From the NCBI GenBank assembly GCA_029582165.1, contig CM055877.1, positions 42,664,749 through 42,728,748 on the forward strand: a stretch of DNA of 64,000 nucleotides, read 5' to 3'. The position numbers and the translations under genes were made by a program. Positions 24,675 through 36,868 of the stretch are shown piece by piece. This stretch comes from Portulaca oleracea (lineage: Eukaryota > Streptophyta > Magnoliopsida > Caryophyllales > Portulacaceae). Position 1 is the stretch's first letter. Each line of letters begins with the position of its first letter. The notes beneath the pieces were generated by a model that worked only from the letters and a program-made list of their open reading frames with translations, did not search any database and was not told the DNA's origin.

Positions 24675-25433
24675 CTATATATTATAACAGAAATCATTGT
24701 GGTTCGCAGGAAATAGAGCCATAGAAGTGATTGTAGATGATTTGGCCAATTACAACGTAGAAAATAATATTTTGTTTCTATTTTTAATTTTCTTATTTTC
24801 TATCTGGATTTTATTTTAATATTAAAAACCAGATAGTATTACTAATCCTTGACTACTTTGGACTAAGAATTAAATTATTTTGGAACAAATAACAATAATT
24901 ATTTTGGTCTTGCATATGATCTATATATTATAATAGAAATGTTTGTGGATCCCACGGAATAGAGCCACGGGAGTGATTAAGGAGAATTTGCCAATTACAA
25001 CGTAGAAAATTATTTTTTTTCCCAATTTTCTAGTTTTTATTTTCAATCCGGAAAATATTTTAAAATTAAAAACCAGAAAATATCACTAATACTTGACTGC
25101 TTTGGAGTCTGAATTAAATTATTTTGGTACAAATAACAATAATTATTTTAGTGTTGACTATAACAATAATTATTTTGATATTGCCTATAATCTATATATT
25201 ATAATAGATATCATTGTGGGTCCCACGAAATCGAATCACGGAAGTAATTGTAGGAGAATTGGTCAATCATAACGCAGAAAATTATTTTTTTTCTATTTTC
25301 TATTTTTTATTTTCAATCGAGATTTTATTTTTAAACAAAAAACCAGAAAGTGTCACTAATTCTTCACTGCTTTAGAATCTAAATTAAATTATTTTGGCAA
25401 AAATAACCGTAATTATTTTAGTGTAAACTAATC

Positions 25434-25473
<40 letters not shown>

Positions 25474-26234
25474 CTATATATTATAACAGAAATCATTGTG
25501 GTTCGCAGGAAATAGAGCCATAGAAGTGATTGTAGATGATTTGGCCAATTACAACGTAGAAAATAATATTTTGTTTCTATTTTTAATTTTCTTATTTTCT
25601 ATCCGGATTTTATTTTAATATTAAAAACCAGATAGTATTACTAATCCTTGACTACTTTGGACTAAGAATTAAATTATTTTGGAACAAATAACAATAATTA
25701 TTTTGGTCTTGCATATGATCTATATATTATAATAGAAATGTTTGTGGATCCCACGGAATAGAGCCACGGGAGTGATTAAGGAGAATTTGCCAATTACAAC
25801 GTAGAAAATTATTTTTTTTTTCCAAATTTTCTAGTTTTTATTTTCAATCCGGAAAATATTTTAAAATTAAAAACCAGAAAATATCACTAATATTTGACTG
25901 CTTTGGAGTCTGAATTAAATTATTTTGGTACAAATAACAATATTATTTTGGTACATATAACAATAATTATTTTGGTATTGCCTATAATCTATATATTATA
26001 ATAGAAATCATTGTGGGTCCCACGAAATAGAATCACGGAAGTGATAGTAGGAGAATTGGTCAATCATAACGCAGAAAATTATTTTTTTTTTCTATTTTCT
26101 ATTTTTTATTTTCAATCGAGATTTTATTTTAAAACTAAAAAAACCAGAAAGTGTCACTAATTATTCATTCCTTTAGAATCTAAATTAAATTATTTTGGCA
26201 CAAATAACCGTAATTATTTTAGTGTTAACTAATC

Positions 26235-26274
<40 letters not shown>

Positions 26275-27009
26275 CTATATATTATAATAGAAATCATTGT
26301 GGTTCTCACGAAATAGAGCCATGGAAGTGATTGTAGATGATTTGGCCAATTACAACGTAGAAAATAATATTTTGTTTCTATTTTTAATTTTCTTATTTTC
26401 TATCCGGATTTTATTTTAAAATTAAAACCAGATAGTATTACTAATCCTTGACTACTTTGGACTAAGAATTAAATTATTTTGGTCAAATAATAATAATTAT
26501 TTTGGTCTTGCATATGATCTATATATTATAATAGAAATGTTTGTGGATCCCATGGAATAGAGCCACGGGAGTGATTATAGGAGAATTTGCAATTACAACG
26601 TAGAAAATTATTTTTTCCAAATTTTCTAGTTTTTATTTTCAATCCGAAAATATTTTAAAATTAAAACCAGAAAATATCACTAATACTTGATCGCTGGAGT
26701 CTGAATTAAATTATTTTGGTGTAAATAATAGTAATTATTTTAGTGTTGACTATAATAATAATAATAATCTGTATATTATAATAGAAATCATTGTGAGTCC
26801 CACGAAATAGAGCCATGGGAGAGATTGTAGAGGAATTGGCTAATCATAACGCAGAAAAATATTATTTTTTTCTATTTCGTATTTTTTTATTTTTCATCCG
26901 AATTTTATTTTAAAACATAAAAACCAGAAAGTATTACTAATACTTAACTACTTTGGACTCTAAATTAAATTATTTTGGTGCAAATAACAGTAATTATTTT
27001 AGTGTTGAC

Positions 27010-27045
<36 letters not shown>

Positions 27046-27057
27046 TAACAATAATAA
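23057..27057 (+). repeat. 16-mer HOR unit interrupted by LTR-2, right part
   Basis: Continues the monomer cut at 19847 and then runs B (about 23073), C, D, E, F, G, H, B', G, H, B', G', H', B'' and C'' (26768). Joined with 19634-19847 and without element and duplicated ATTTT, the unit is 4,210 bp, almost the same as the next unit (4,211 bp). The LTR therefore landed inside a complete HOR unit. A dense patch of small deletions lies at about 26580-26700. Confidence 0.85.
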
Positions 27058-27303
27058 TCTATATATTATACTAGAAATCATTGTGGGTCCCACGAAATAA
27101 AGCTACGGGAGTGATTGTAGATGATTTGGCCAATTACCACGTAGAAAATTATATTTTTTTCCTATTTTTAATTTTTTTATTTTCTATCCGGATTTTATTT
27201 TAAAATTAAAAACCAGATAATATTACTAATCCTTGACTACTTTGGACTCTGAATTAAATTATTTTGGTACAAATAACAATAATTATTTTGGTCTTGCGTA
27301 TAA
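27058..27303 (+). repeat. Satellite monomer type A (example, 246 bp)
   Basis: Diagnostic features are GTGGGTCCCACGAAATAAAG, GATTGTAGATGATTTGGCC and CAATTACCACG. It is preceded by (TAA)n with AAATAA and ACAATAA interruptions and ends GGTCTTGCGTATAA with no TAA tract before B. This copy keeps the GTGGGTCCCAC dyad. The H monomers are the same type with GTGGTTCGCA instead. Confidence 0.8.
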
Positions 27304-27561
27304 TCTATATATTATAATAGAAATGTTTGTGGATCAAACGAAATAGAGCCACGGGAGTGATTGTAGGAGAATTTGCCAATTACAACGTAGAAAATTATAT
27401 TTTTTTTCCAAATTTTCTCTTTTTTATTTTCAATCCGGACAATATTTTAAAGTTAAAATCATAAAATATCACTAATCCTTAACTGCTTTGAAGTCTTAAT
27501 TAAATTATTTCGGTGCAAATAATAGTAATTATTTTAGTGTTGACTATAATAATAATAATAA
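27304..27561 (+). repeat. Satellite monomer type B (example, 258 bp)
   Basis: Diagnostic features are GAAATGTTTGTGGATC, AATTTGCCAATTACAACG, CCAAATTTTCTC and CAATCCGGACAATATT. It is followed by a short TAA run before C. Most B copies carry GTGGATCCCACG with a BamHI site (GGATCC). This copy reads GTGGATCAAACG. Confidence 0.8.
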
Positions 27562-27801
27562 TCTATATATTATAATAGAAATCATTGTGAGTCCCACGAA
27601 ATAGAGCCACGGGAGAGATTATAGAGGAATTGGCTAATCATAACGCAGAAAAATATATTTTTTTCTATTTTCGATTTTTTTATTTTTCATCCGAATTTTA
27701 TTTGAAAACATAAAACCAGAAAGTATCTTTAATACTTGACTGCTTTGGACTCTAAATTAAAGTATTTTGGTGCAAATAACAGTAATTATTTTAGTGTTGA
27801 C

Positions 27802-27857
<56 letters not shown>
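27562..27857 (+). repeat. Satellite monomer type C (example, 296 bp with TAA tract)
   Basis: Diagnostic features are GTGAGTCCCACG, GAGAGATTATAGAGG, AATTGGCTAATCATAACGC and TTTTTCATCCGAATTTTATTT. It ends TTAGTGTTGACTA followed by one of the longer (TAA)n tracts. The left half of the dyad is broken (GTGAG). Confidence 0.8.
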
Positions 27858-27858
<1 letters not shown>

Positions 27859-28381
27859 CTATATATTATAATAGAAATTATTGTGGGTCTCACGAAATAG
27901 AGTCACGGGAGTGATTATAGTGAGACTGGTCAATCACAATGTAGAAAATTATATTTTTTTTCTATTTTTAATTTTTTTATTTTCTATCCGGATTTTATTT
28001 TAAAATTAAAAACCAGATAGTATCACTAATCTTTGACTGCTTTGGACTCTGAATTAAATTATTTTAATACAAATAACAATAATTATTTTGGTACAAATAA
28101 CAATAATTATTTGATATTTCCTATAATCTATATATTATAATAGAAATCATTGTGAGTCCCACGAAATAGAGTCACGAGAATGTTTGTAGGGGAATTGGTC
28201 AAACATAACGTAGAAAATTATTTTTTTTCTATTTTCTATTTTTTATTTTCAATCGAGATTTTATTTAAAAACTAAAAAAACAAGAAAGTATCACTAATTC
28301 TTCACTGCTTTGGAGTCTAAATAAATTTATTTTGGTGCAAATATTAGTAATTGTTTTAGTGTTGACTATAATAATATTAAA

Positions 28382-28414
<33 letters not shown>

Positions 28415-28870
28415 CTATATATTATAATAGAAATTATTGTGGGTCCCACGAAATAGAGCCACGGAAGTGATTATATGGAAACTGGTCAATTACAACGTAG
28501 AAAATTAAAAAACCAGATAGTATCACTAATCCTTGACTGCTTTGGACTCTGAATTAAATTATTTTGGTACAAATAACAATAATTATTTTGGTACAAATAA
28601 CAATAATTATTTTGGTATTGCCTATAATCTATATATTATAATAGATATCATTGTGGGTCCCACGAAATCGAATCACGGAAGTAATTGTAGGAGAATTGGT
28701 CAATCTTAACGCAGAAAATTATTTTTTTTCGATTTTCTATTTTTTATTTTCAATCGAGATTTTATTTTTAAACAAAAAACCAGAAAGTGTCACTAATTCT
28801 TCACTGCTTTAGAATCTAAATTAAATTATTTTGGCAAAAATAACCGTAATTATTTTAGTGTAAACTAATC

Positions 28871-28901
<31 letters not shown>

Positions 28902-30444
28902 CTATATATTATAACAGAAATCATTGTGGTTCGCAGGAAATAGAGCCATAGAAGTGATTGTAGATGATTTGGCCAATTACAACCTAGAAAATAATATTTT
29001 GTTTCTATTTTTAATTTTCTTATTTTCTATCTGGATTTTATTTTAATATTAAAAACCAGATAGTATTACTAATCCTTGACTACTTTGGACTAAGAATTAA
29101 ATTATTTTGGAACAAATAACAATAATTATTTTGGTCTTGCATATGATCTATATATTATAATAGAAATGTTTGTGGATCCCACGGAATAGAGCCACGGGAG
29201 TGATTAAGGAGAATTTGCCAATTACAACGTAGAAAATTATTTTTTTTCCCAATTTTCTAGTTTTTATTTTCAATCCGGAAAATATTTTAAAATTAAAAAC
29301 CAGAAAATATCACTAATACTTGACTGCTTTGGAGTCTGAATTAAATTATTTTGGTACAAATAACAATAATTATTTTAGTGTTGACTATAACAATAATTAT
29401 TTTGATATTGCCTATAATCTATATATTATAATAGATATCATTATGGGTCCCACGAAATCGAATCACGGAAGTAATTGTAGGAGAATTGGTCAATCATAAC
29501 GCAGAAAATTATTTTTTTTCTATTTTCTATTTTTTATTTTCAATCGAGATTTTATTTTTAAACAAAAAACCAGAAAGTGTCACTAATTCTTCACTGCTTT
29601 AGAATCTAAATTAAATTATTTTGGCAAAAATAACCGTAATTATTTTAGTGTAAACTAATCTAATAATAATAATAATAATAATCTATATATTATAACAGAA
29701 ATCATTGTGGTTCGCAGGAAATAGAGCCATAGAAGTGATTGTAGATGATTTGGCCAATTACAACGTAGAAAATAATATTTTGTTTCTATTTTTAATTTTC
29801 TTATTTTCTATCCGGATTTTATTTTAATATTAAAAACCAGATAGTATTACTAATCCTTGACTACTTTGGACTAAGAATTAAATTATTTTGGAACAAATAA
29901 CAATAATTATTTTGGTCTTGCATATGATCTATATATTATAATAGAAATGTTTGTGGATCCCACGGAATAGAGCCACGGGAGTGATTAAGGAGAATTTGCC
30001 AATTACAACGTAGAAAATTATTTTTTTTTTCCAAATTTTCTAGTTTTTATTTTCAATCCGGAAAATATTTTAAAATTAAAAACCAGAAAATATCACTAAT
30101 ATTTGACTGCTTTGGAGTCTGAATTAAATTATTTTGGTACAAATAACAATATTATTTTGGTACATATAACAATAATTATTTTGGTATTGCCTATAATCTA
30201 TATATTATAATAGAAATCATTGTGGGTCCCACGAAATAGAATCACGGAAGTGATAGTAGGAGAATTGGTCAATCATAACGCAGAAAATTATTTTTTTTTT
30301 TCTATTTTCTATTTTTTATTTTCAATCGAGATTTTATTTTAAAACTAAAAAAACCAGAAAGTGTCACTAATTATTCATTCCTTTAGAATCTAAATTAAAT
30401 TATTTTGGCACAAATAACCGTAATTATTTTAGTGTTAACTAATC

Positions 30445-30475
<31 letters not shown>

Positions 30476-31217
30476 CTATATATTATAATAGAAATCATTG
30501 TGGTTCTCACGAAATAGAGCCATGGAAGTGATTGTAGATGATTTGGCCAATTACAACGTAGAAAATAATATTTTGTTTCTATTTTTAATTTTCTTATTTT
30601 CTATCCGGATTTTATTTTAAAATTAAAACCAGATAGTATTACTAATCCTTGACTACTTTGGACTAAGAATTAAATTATTTTGGTCAAATAATAATAATTA
30701 TTTTGGTCTTGCATATGATCTATATATTATAATAGAAATGTTTGTGGATCCCATGGAATAGAGCCACGGGAGTGATTATAGGAGAATTTGCCAATTACAA
30801 CGTAGAAAATTATTTTTTTTCCAAATTTTCTAGTTTTTATTTTCAATCCGGAAAATATTTTAAAATTAAAAACCAGAAAATATCACTAATACTTGACTGC
30901 TTTGGAGTCTGAATTAAATTATTTTGGTGTAAATAATAGTAATTATTTTAGTGTTGACTATAATAATAATAATAATCTGTATATTATAATAGAAATCATT
31001 GTGAGTCCCACGAAATAGAGCCATGGGAGAGATTGTAGAGGAATTGGCTAATCATAACGCAGAAAAATATTATTTTTTTCTATTTCGTATTTTTTTATTT
31101 TTCATCCGAATTTTATTTTAAAACATAAAAACCAGAAAGTATTACTAATACTTAACTACTTTGGACTCTAAATTAAATTATTTTGGTGCAAATAACAGTA
31201 TTTATTTTAGTGTTGAC

Positions 31218-31256
<39 letters not shown>

Positions 31257-31268
31257 TAACAATAATAA

Positions 31269-33958
31269 TCTATATATTATACTAGAAATCATTGTGGGTC
31301 CCACGAAATAAAGCTACGGGAGTGATTGTAGATGATTTGGCCAATTACCACGTAGAAAATTATATTTTTTTCCTATTTTTAATTTTTTTATTTTCTATCC
31401 GGATTTTATTTTAAAATTAAAAACCAGATAATATTACTAATCCTTGACTACTTTGGACTCTGAATTAAATTATTTTGGTACAAATAATAATAATTATTTT
31501 GGTCTTGCGTATAATCTATATATTATAATAGAAATGTTTGTGGATCAAACGAAATAGAGCCACGGGAGTGATTGTAGGAGAATTTGCCAATTACAACGTA
31601 GAAAATTATATTTTTTTTCCAAATTTTCTCTTTTTTATTTTCAATCCGGACAATATTTTAAAGTTAAAATCATAAAATATCACTAATCCTTAACTGCTTT
31701 GAAGTCTTAATTAAATTATTTCGGTGCAAATAATAGTAATTATTTTAGTGTTGACTATAATAATAATAATAATAATCTATATATTATAATAGAAATCATT
31801 GTGAGTCCCACGAAATAGAGCCACGGGAGAGATTATAGAGGAATTGGCTAATCATAACGCAGAAAAATATATTTTTTTCTATTTTCGATTTTTTTATTTT
31901 TCATCCGAATTTTATTTGAAAACATAAAACCAGAAAGTATCACTAATACTTGACTGTTTTGGACTCTAAATTAAAGTATTTTGGTGCAAATAACAGTAAT
32001 TATTTTAGTGTTGACTATAATAATAATAATAATAATAATAATCTATATATTATAATAGAAATTATTGTGGGTCCCACGAAATAGAGTCACGGGAGTGATT
32101 ATAGCGAGACTGGTCAATCACAATGTAGAAAATTATATTTTTTTCTATTTTTAATTTTTTTATTTTCTATCCGGATTTTATTTTAAAATTAAAACCAGAT
32201 AGTATCACTAATCTTTGACTGCTTTGGACTCTGAATTAAATTATTTTAATACAAATAACAATAATTATTTTGGTACAAATAACAATAATTATTTGATATT
32301 TCCTATAATCTATATATTATAATAGAAATCATTGTGGGTCCCACGAAATAGAGTCACGAGAATGATTGTAGGGGAATTGGTCAAACATAACGTAGAAAAT
32401 TATTTTTTTTCTATTTTCTATTTTTTATTTTCAATCGAGATTTTATTTAAAAACTAAAAAAACCAGAAAGTATCACTAATTCTTCACTGCTTTGGAGTCT
32501 AAATAAATTTATTTTGGTGCAAATAACAGTAATTGTTTTAGTGTTGACTATAATAATATTAAAAATAATAATAATAATAATAAAAATAATAATCTATATA
32601 TTATAATAGAAATTATTGTGGGTCCCACGAAATAGAGCCACGGAAGTGATTATATGGAAACTGGTCAATTACAACGTAGAAAATTAAAAAACCAGATAGT
32701 ATCACTAATCCTTAACTGCTTTGGACTCTGAATTAAATTATTTTGGTACAAATAACAATAATTATTTTGGTACAAATAACAATAATTATTTTGGTATTGC
32801 CTATAATCGATATATTATAATAGATATCATTGTGGGTCCCAATGAAATAGAATCACTAAGTAATTGTAGGAGAATTGGTCAATCATAACGCAGAAAATTA
32901 TTTTTTTTCTATTTTCTATTTTTATTTTCAATCGAGATTTTATTTTAAAACAAAAAACCAGAAAGTGTCACTAATTCTTCACTGCTTTAGAATCTAAATT
33001 AAATTATTTTGGCAAAAATAACCGTAATTATTTTAGTGTAAACTAATCTAATAATAATAATAATAATAATAATAATCTATATATTATAATAGAAATCATT
33101 GTGGTTCGCAGGAAATAGAGCCATGGAAGTGATTGTAGATGATTTGGCCAATTACAACGTAGAAAATAATATTTTGTTTCTATTTTTAATTTTCTTATTT
33201 TTTATCCGGATTTTATTTTAATATTAAAAACCAGATAGTATTACTAATCCTTGACTACTTTGGACTAAGAATTAAATTATTTTGGAACAAATAAGAATAA
33301 TTATTTTGGTCTTGCATATGATCTATATATTATAATAGAAATGATTGTGGATCCCACGGAATAGAGCCACGGGAGTGACTAAGGAGAATTTGCCAATTAC
33401 AACGTAGAAAATTTTTTTTTTCCAAATTTTCTAGTTTTTATTTTCAATCCGGAAAATATTTTAAAATTAAAAACCAGAAAATATCACTAATACTTGACTG
33501 CTTTGGAGTCTGAATTAAATTATTTTGGTACAAATAACAATATTATTTTGGTACAAATAACAATAATTATTTTGGTATTGCCTATAATCTATATATTATA
33601 ATATAAATAATTGTGGGTCCCACGAAATAGAATCACGGAAGTGATAGTAGGAGAATTGGTCAATCATAACGCAAAAATTATTTTTTTTCTATTTTCTATT
33701 TTTTATTTTCAATCGAGAGTTTATTTTAAAACTAAAAAAACCAGAAAGTGATTATAGGAGAATTTGCCAATTACAACGTAGAAAATTATTTTTTTTTCCA
33801 AATTTTCTAGTTTTTATTTTCAATCCGGAAAATATTTTAAAATTAATAACCAGAAAATATCACTAATACATGACTGCTTTGGAGTCTGAATTAAATTATT
33901 TTGGTGTAAATAATAGTAATTATTTTAGTGTTGACTATAATAATAATAATAATAATAA
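31269..33958 (+). repeat. Last 16-mer HOR unit, truncated at its 3' part (2,690 bp)
   Basis: Runs A B C D E F G H B' and then a fused G'/B'' monomer. At about 33749 the G' sequence CCAGAAAGTG continues as ATTATAGGAGAATTTGCC of B''. The rest of G', all of H' and the start of B'' are missing, with AGTG shared at the join. The next C' (33959) opens the 10-mer region. Confidence 0.8.
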
Positions 33959-34199
33959 TCTGTATATTATAATAGAAATCATTGTGAGTCACACGAAATA
34001 GAGCCATGGGAGAGATTGTAGAGGAATTGGCTAATCATAACGCAGAAAAATATTATTTTTTTCTATTTCGTATTTTTTTATTTTTCATCCGAATTTTATT
34101 TTAAAACATAAAACCAGAAAGTATCACTAATACTTGACTGCTTTGGACTCTAAATTAAAGTATTTTGGTGCAAATAACAGTAATTATTTTAGTGTTGAC

Positions 34200-34246
<47 letters not shown>
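33959..34246 (+). repeat. Satellite monomer type C' (example, 288 bp with TAA tract)
   Basis: Start box is TCTGTATATTATAATAG, a T-to-G-like variant (CTATAT to CTGTAT) found only in this type, which makes it the best register mark of the HOR. Then come GTGAGTCACACG, GCCATGGGAGAGATTGTAG and TCATCCGAATTTT. It ends with a long (TAA)n tract before D. Confidence 0.85.
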
Positions 34247-34247
<1 letters not shown>

Positions 34248-34515
34248 CTATATATTATAATAGAAATTATTGTGGGTCCCACGAAATAGAGTCATGGGAG
34301 TGATTATAGCGAGACTGGTCAATCACAATGTAGAAAATTATATTTTTTTTCTATTTTTAATTTTTTTATTTTCTATCCGGATTTTATTTTAAAATTAAAA
34401 ACCAGATAGTATCACTAATCTTTGACTGCTTTGGACTCTGAATTAAATTATTTTAATACAAATAACAATAATTATATTGGTACAAATAACAATAATTTTT
34501 TGATATTTCCTATAA
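34247..34515 (+). repeat. Satellite monomer type D (example, 269 bp)
   Basis: Features are GAAATTATTGTGGGTCCCAC, ATAGCGAGACTGGTCAATCAC and ATTTTAATACAAATAACAA, ending GATATTTCCTATAATC without TAA before E. It keeps the full GTGGGTCCCAC dyad. Confidence 0.8.
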
Positions 34516-34799
34516 TCTATATATTGTAATAGAAATCATTGTGAGTCCCACGAAATAGAGTCACGAGAATGATTGTAGGGGAATTGGTCAAACATAACGT
34601 AGAAAATTATTTTTTTTCTATTTTCTATTTTTTATTTTCAATCGAGATTTTATTTAAAAACTAAAAAAACCAGAAAGTATCACTAATTCTTCACTGCTTT
34701 GGAGTCTAAATAAATTTATTTTGGTGCAAATAACAGTAATTGTTTTAGTGTTGACTATAATAATATTAAAAATAATAATAATAATAATAAAAATAATAA
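34516..34799 (+). repeat. Satellite monomer type E (example, 284 bp)
   Basis: Features are GTGAGTCCCACG, GAGTCACGAGAATGATTG, GGTCAAACATAACG and CAATCGAGATTTTATTT. It ends in a degenerate tract (AATATTAAAAATAATAATAA) that is recognisable in every decamer. Its start box often reads TATATTGTAATAG in this region. Confidence 0.8.
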
Positions 34800-35013
34800 T
34801 CTATATATTATAATAGAAATTATTGTGGGTCCCACGAAATAGAGCCACGGAAGTGATTATATGGAAACTGGTCAATTACAACGTAGAAAATTAAAAAACC
34901 AGATAGTATCACTAATCCTTGACTGCTTTGGACTCTGAATTAAATTATTTTGGTACAAATAACAATAATTATTTTGGTACAAATAACAATAATTATTTTG
35001 GTATTGCCTATAA
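34800..35013 (+). repeat. Satellite monomer type F (example, 214 bp, deleted D)
   Basis: Starts like D (GAAATTATTGTGGGTCCCAC, GATTATATGGAAACTGG) but runs from GTAGAAAATTA directly into AAAAACCAGATAG. The T-rich middle of the monomer is missing. AAAATTA flanks the lost segment in D, which suggests a direct-repeat-mediated deletion. All F copies share it, so it predates HOR amplification. Confidence 0.85.
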
Positions 35014-35257
35014 TAGATATATTATAATAGATATCATTGTGGGTCCCACGAAATAGAATCACGGAAATAATTGTAGGAGAATTGGTCAATCATAACGCAG
35101 AAAATTATTTTTTTTTCTATTTTCTATTTTTTATTTTCAATCGAGATTTTATTTTAAAACAAAAAACCAGAAAGTGTCACTAATTCTTCACTGCTTTAGA
35201 ATCTAAATTAAATTATTTTGGCAAAAATAACCGTAATTATTTTAGTGTAAACTAATC

Positions 35258-35287
<30 letters not shown>
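35014..35287 (+). repeat. Satellite monomer type G (example, 274 bp)
   Basis: Features are ATAGATATCATTGTGGGTCC (EcoRV site GATATC), AATAGAATCACGG, AATCGAGATTTTATTTT and ATTTTGGCAAAAATAACCG. It ends GTAAACTAATC plus (TAA)n. In decamers its start box is often CGATATAT or AGATATAT. It is E-like overall and keeps the GTGGGTCCCAC dyad. Confidence 0.8.
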
Positions 35288-35288
<1 letters not shown>

Positions 35289-35533
35289 CTATATATTATA
35301 ATAGAAATCATTGTGGTTCGCAGGAAATAGAGCCATGGAAGTGATTGTAGATGATTTGGCCAATTACAACGTAGAAAATAATATTTTGTTTCTATTTTTA
35401 ATTTTCTTATTTTCTATCCGGATTTTATTTTAAAATTAAAAACCAGATAGTATTACTAATCCTTGATTACTTTGGACTAAGAATTAAATTATTTTGAAAC
35501 AAATAACAATAATTATTTTGGTCTTGCATATGA
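35288..35533 (+). repeat. Satellite monomer type H (example, 246 bp, A-like)
   Basis: Features are CATTGTGGTTCGCAGG, GAGCCATGGAAGTGATTG, ATAATATTTTGTTTC and GGACTAAGAATTAAATT. It ends GGTCTTGCATATGATC with no TAA before B'. The dyad is destroyed (GTGGTTCGCA). Confidence 0.8.
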
Positions 35534-35802
35534 TCTATATATTATAATAGAAATGTTTGTGGATCCCACGGAATAGAGCCACGGGAGTGATTAAGGAGAA
35601 TTTGCCAATTACAACGTAGAAAATTATTTTTTTTTCCAAATTTTCTAGTTTTTATTTTCAATCCGGAAAATATTTTAAAATTAAAAACCAGAAAATATCA
35701 CTAATACTTGACTGCTTAGGAGTCTGAATTAAATTATTTTGATACAAATAACAATAAATATTTTGGTACAAATAACAATAATTATTTTGGTATTGCCTAT
35801 AA
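35534..35802 (+). repeat. Satellite monomer type B' (example, 269 bp)
   Basis: Like B, but GGGAGTGATTAAGGAGAA (a 3-base shortening of GATTATAGGAGAA) and CCGGAAAATATT instead of CCGGACAATATT. It ends with two tandem copies of a 24-base GGTACAAATAACAATAATTA-type segment rather than TTAGTGTTGAC. Confidence 0.8.
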
Positions 35803-36075
35803 TCTATATATTATAATAGAAATCATTGTGGGTCCCACGAAATAGAATCACGGAAGTGATAGTAGGAGAATTGGTCAATCATAACGCAGAAAATTTTTTT
35901 TTTTTCTATTTTCTATTTTTTATTTTCACTCGAGATTTTATTTTAAAACTAAAAAAACCAGAAAGTGTCACTAATTATTCATTGCTTTAGAATCTAAATT
36001 AAATTATTTTGGCACAAATAACCGTAATTATTTTAGTGTTAACTAATCTAATAATAATAATAATAATAATAATAA
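35803..36075 (+). repeat. Satellite monomer type G' (example, 273 bp)
   Basis: Like G, but GAAATCATTGTGGGTCCCAC, GGAAGTGATAGTAGGAG, CACTCGAGATTTT (XhoI site CTCGAG), AATTATTCATTGC and GGCACAAATAACCG. It ends GTTAACTAATC plus (TAA)n. The dyad is kept. Confidence 0.8.
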
Positions 36076-36319
36076 TCTATATATTATAATAGAAATCATT
36101 GTGGTTCGCACGAAATAGAGCCATGGAAGTGATTGTAAATGATTTGGCCAATTACAACGTAGAAAATAATATTTTGTTTCTATTTTTAATTTTCTTATTT
36201 TCTATCCGGATTTTATTTTAAAATTAAAACCAGATAGTATTGCTAATCCTTGACTACTTTGGACTAAGAATTAAATTATTTTGGTCAAATAATAATAATT
36301 ATTTTGGTCTTGCATATGA
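36076..36319 (+). repeat. Satellite monomer type H' (example, 244 bp)
   Basis: Like H, but GTGGTTCGCACG, GATTGTAAATGATTTGG, AGTATTGCTAATCC and TTTGGTCAAATAATAATAAT. The dyad is destroyed. Confidence 0.8.
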
Positions 36320-36576
36320 TCTATATATTATAATAGAAATGTTTGTGGATCCCACGGAATAGAGCCACGGGAGTGATTATAGGAGAATTTGCCAATTACA
36401 ACGTAGAAAAATTTTTTTTTTCCAAATTTTCTAGTTTTTATTTTCAATCCGGAAAATATTTTAAAATTAATAACCAGAAAATATCACTAATACATGACTG
36501 CTTTGGAGTCTGAATTAAATTATTTTGGTGTAAAGAATAGTAATTATTTTAGTGTTGACTATAATAATAATAATAA
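36320..36576 (+). repeat. Satellite monomer type B'' (example, 257 bp)
   Basis: Like B', but with GATTATAGGAGAATTTGCC, ATTAATAACCAG and TTGGTGTAAA(T/G)AATAG. It ends TTAGTGTTGACTA plus about four TAA before C'. Confidence 0.8.
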
Positions 36577-36817
36577 TCTGTATATTATAATAGAAATCAT
36601 TGTGAGTCACACGAAATAGAGCCATGGGAGAGATTGTAGAGGAATTGGCTAATCATAACGCAGAAAAATATTATTTTTTTCTATTTCTTATTTTTTTATT
36701 TTTCATCCGAATTTTATTTGAAAACATAAAACCAGAAAGTATCACTAATACTTGACTGCTTTGGACTCTAAATTAAAGTATTTTGGTGCAAATAACAGTA
36801 ATTATTTTAGTGTTGAC

Positions 36818-36868
<51 letters not shown>

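Larger units (their letters stand above)
27058..31268 (+). repeat. 16-monomer HOR unit (4,211 bp), reference copy
   Basis: Complete unit with monomer starts A 27058, B 27304, C 27562, D 27858, then E about 28130, F about 28413, G about 28627, H about 28900, B' about 29147, G about 29415, H about 29682, B' about 29928, G' about 30196, H' about 30475, B'' about 30719 and C'' 30976. It matches the preceding unit almost base for base, including private variants such as GTGGATCAAACG and TATTATACTAG (compare 27069 and 31279). Confidence 0.85.
33959..36576 (+). repeat. 10-monomer HOR unit 1 (2,618 bp), reference copy
   Basis: First complete decamer, C' D E F G H B' G' H' B''. It differs from the 16-mer in lacking A, B, C and one G-H-B' block pair, so C' is followed directly by D. 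The following ten units keep this order, apart from shortened ones. Confidence 0.85.
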
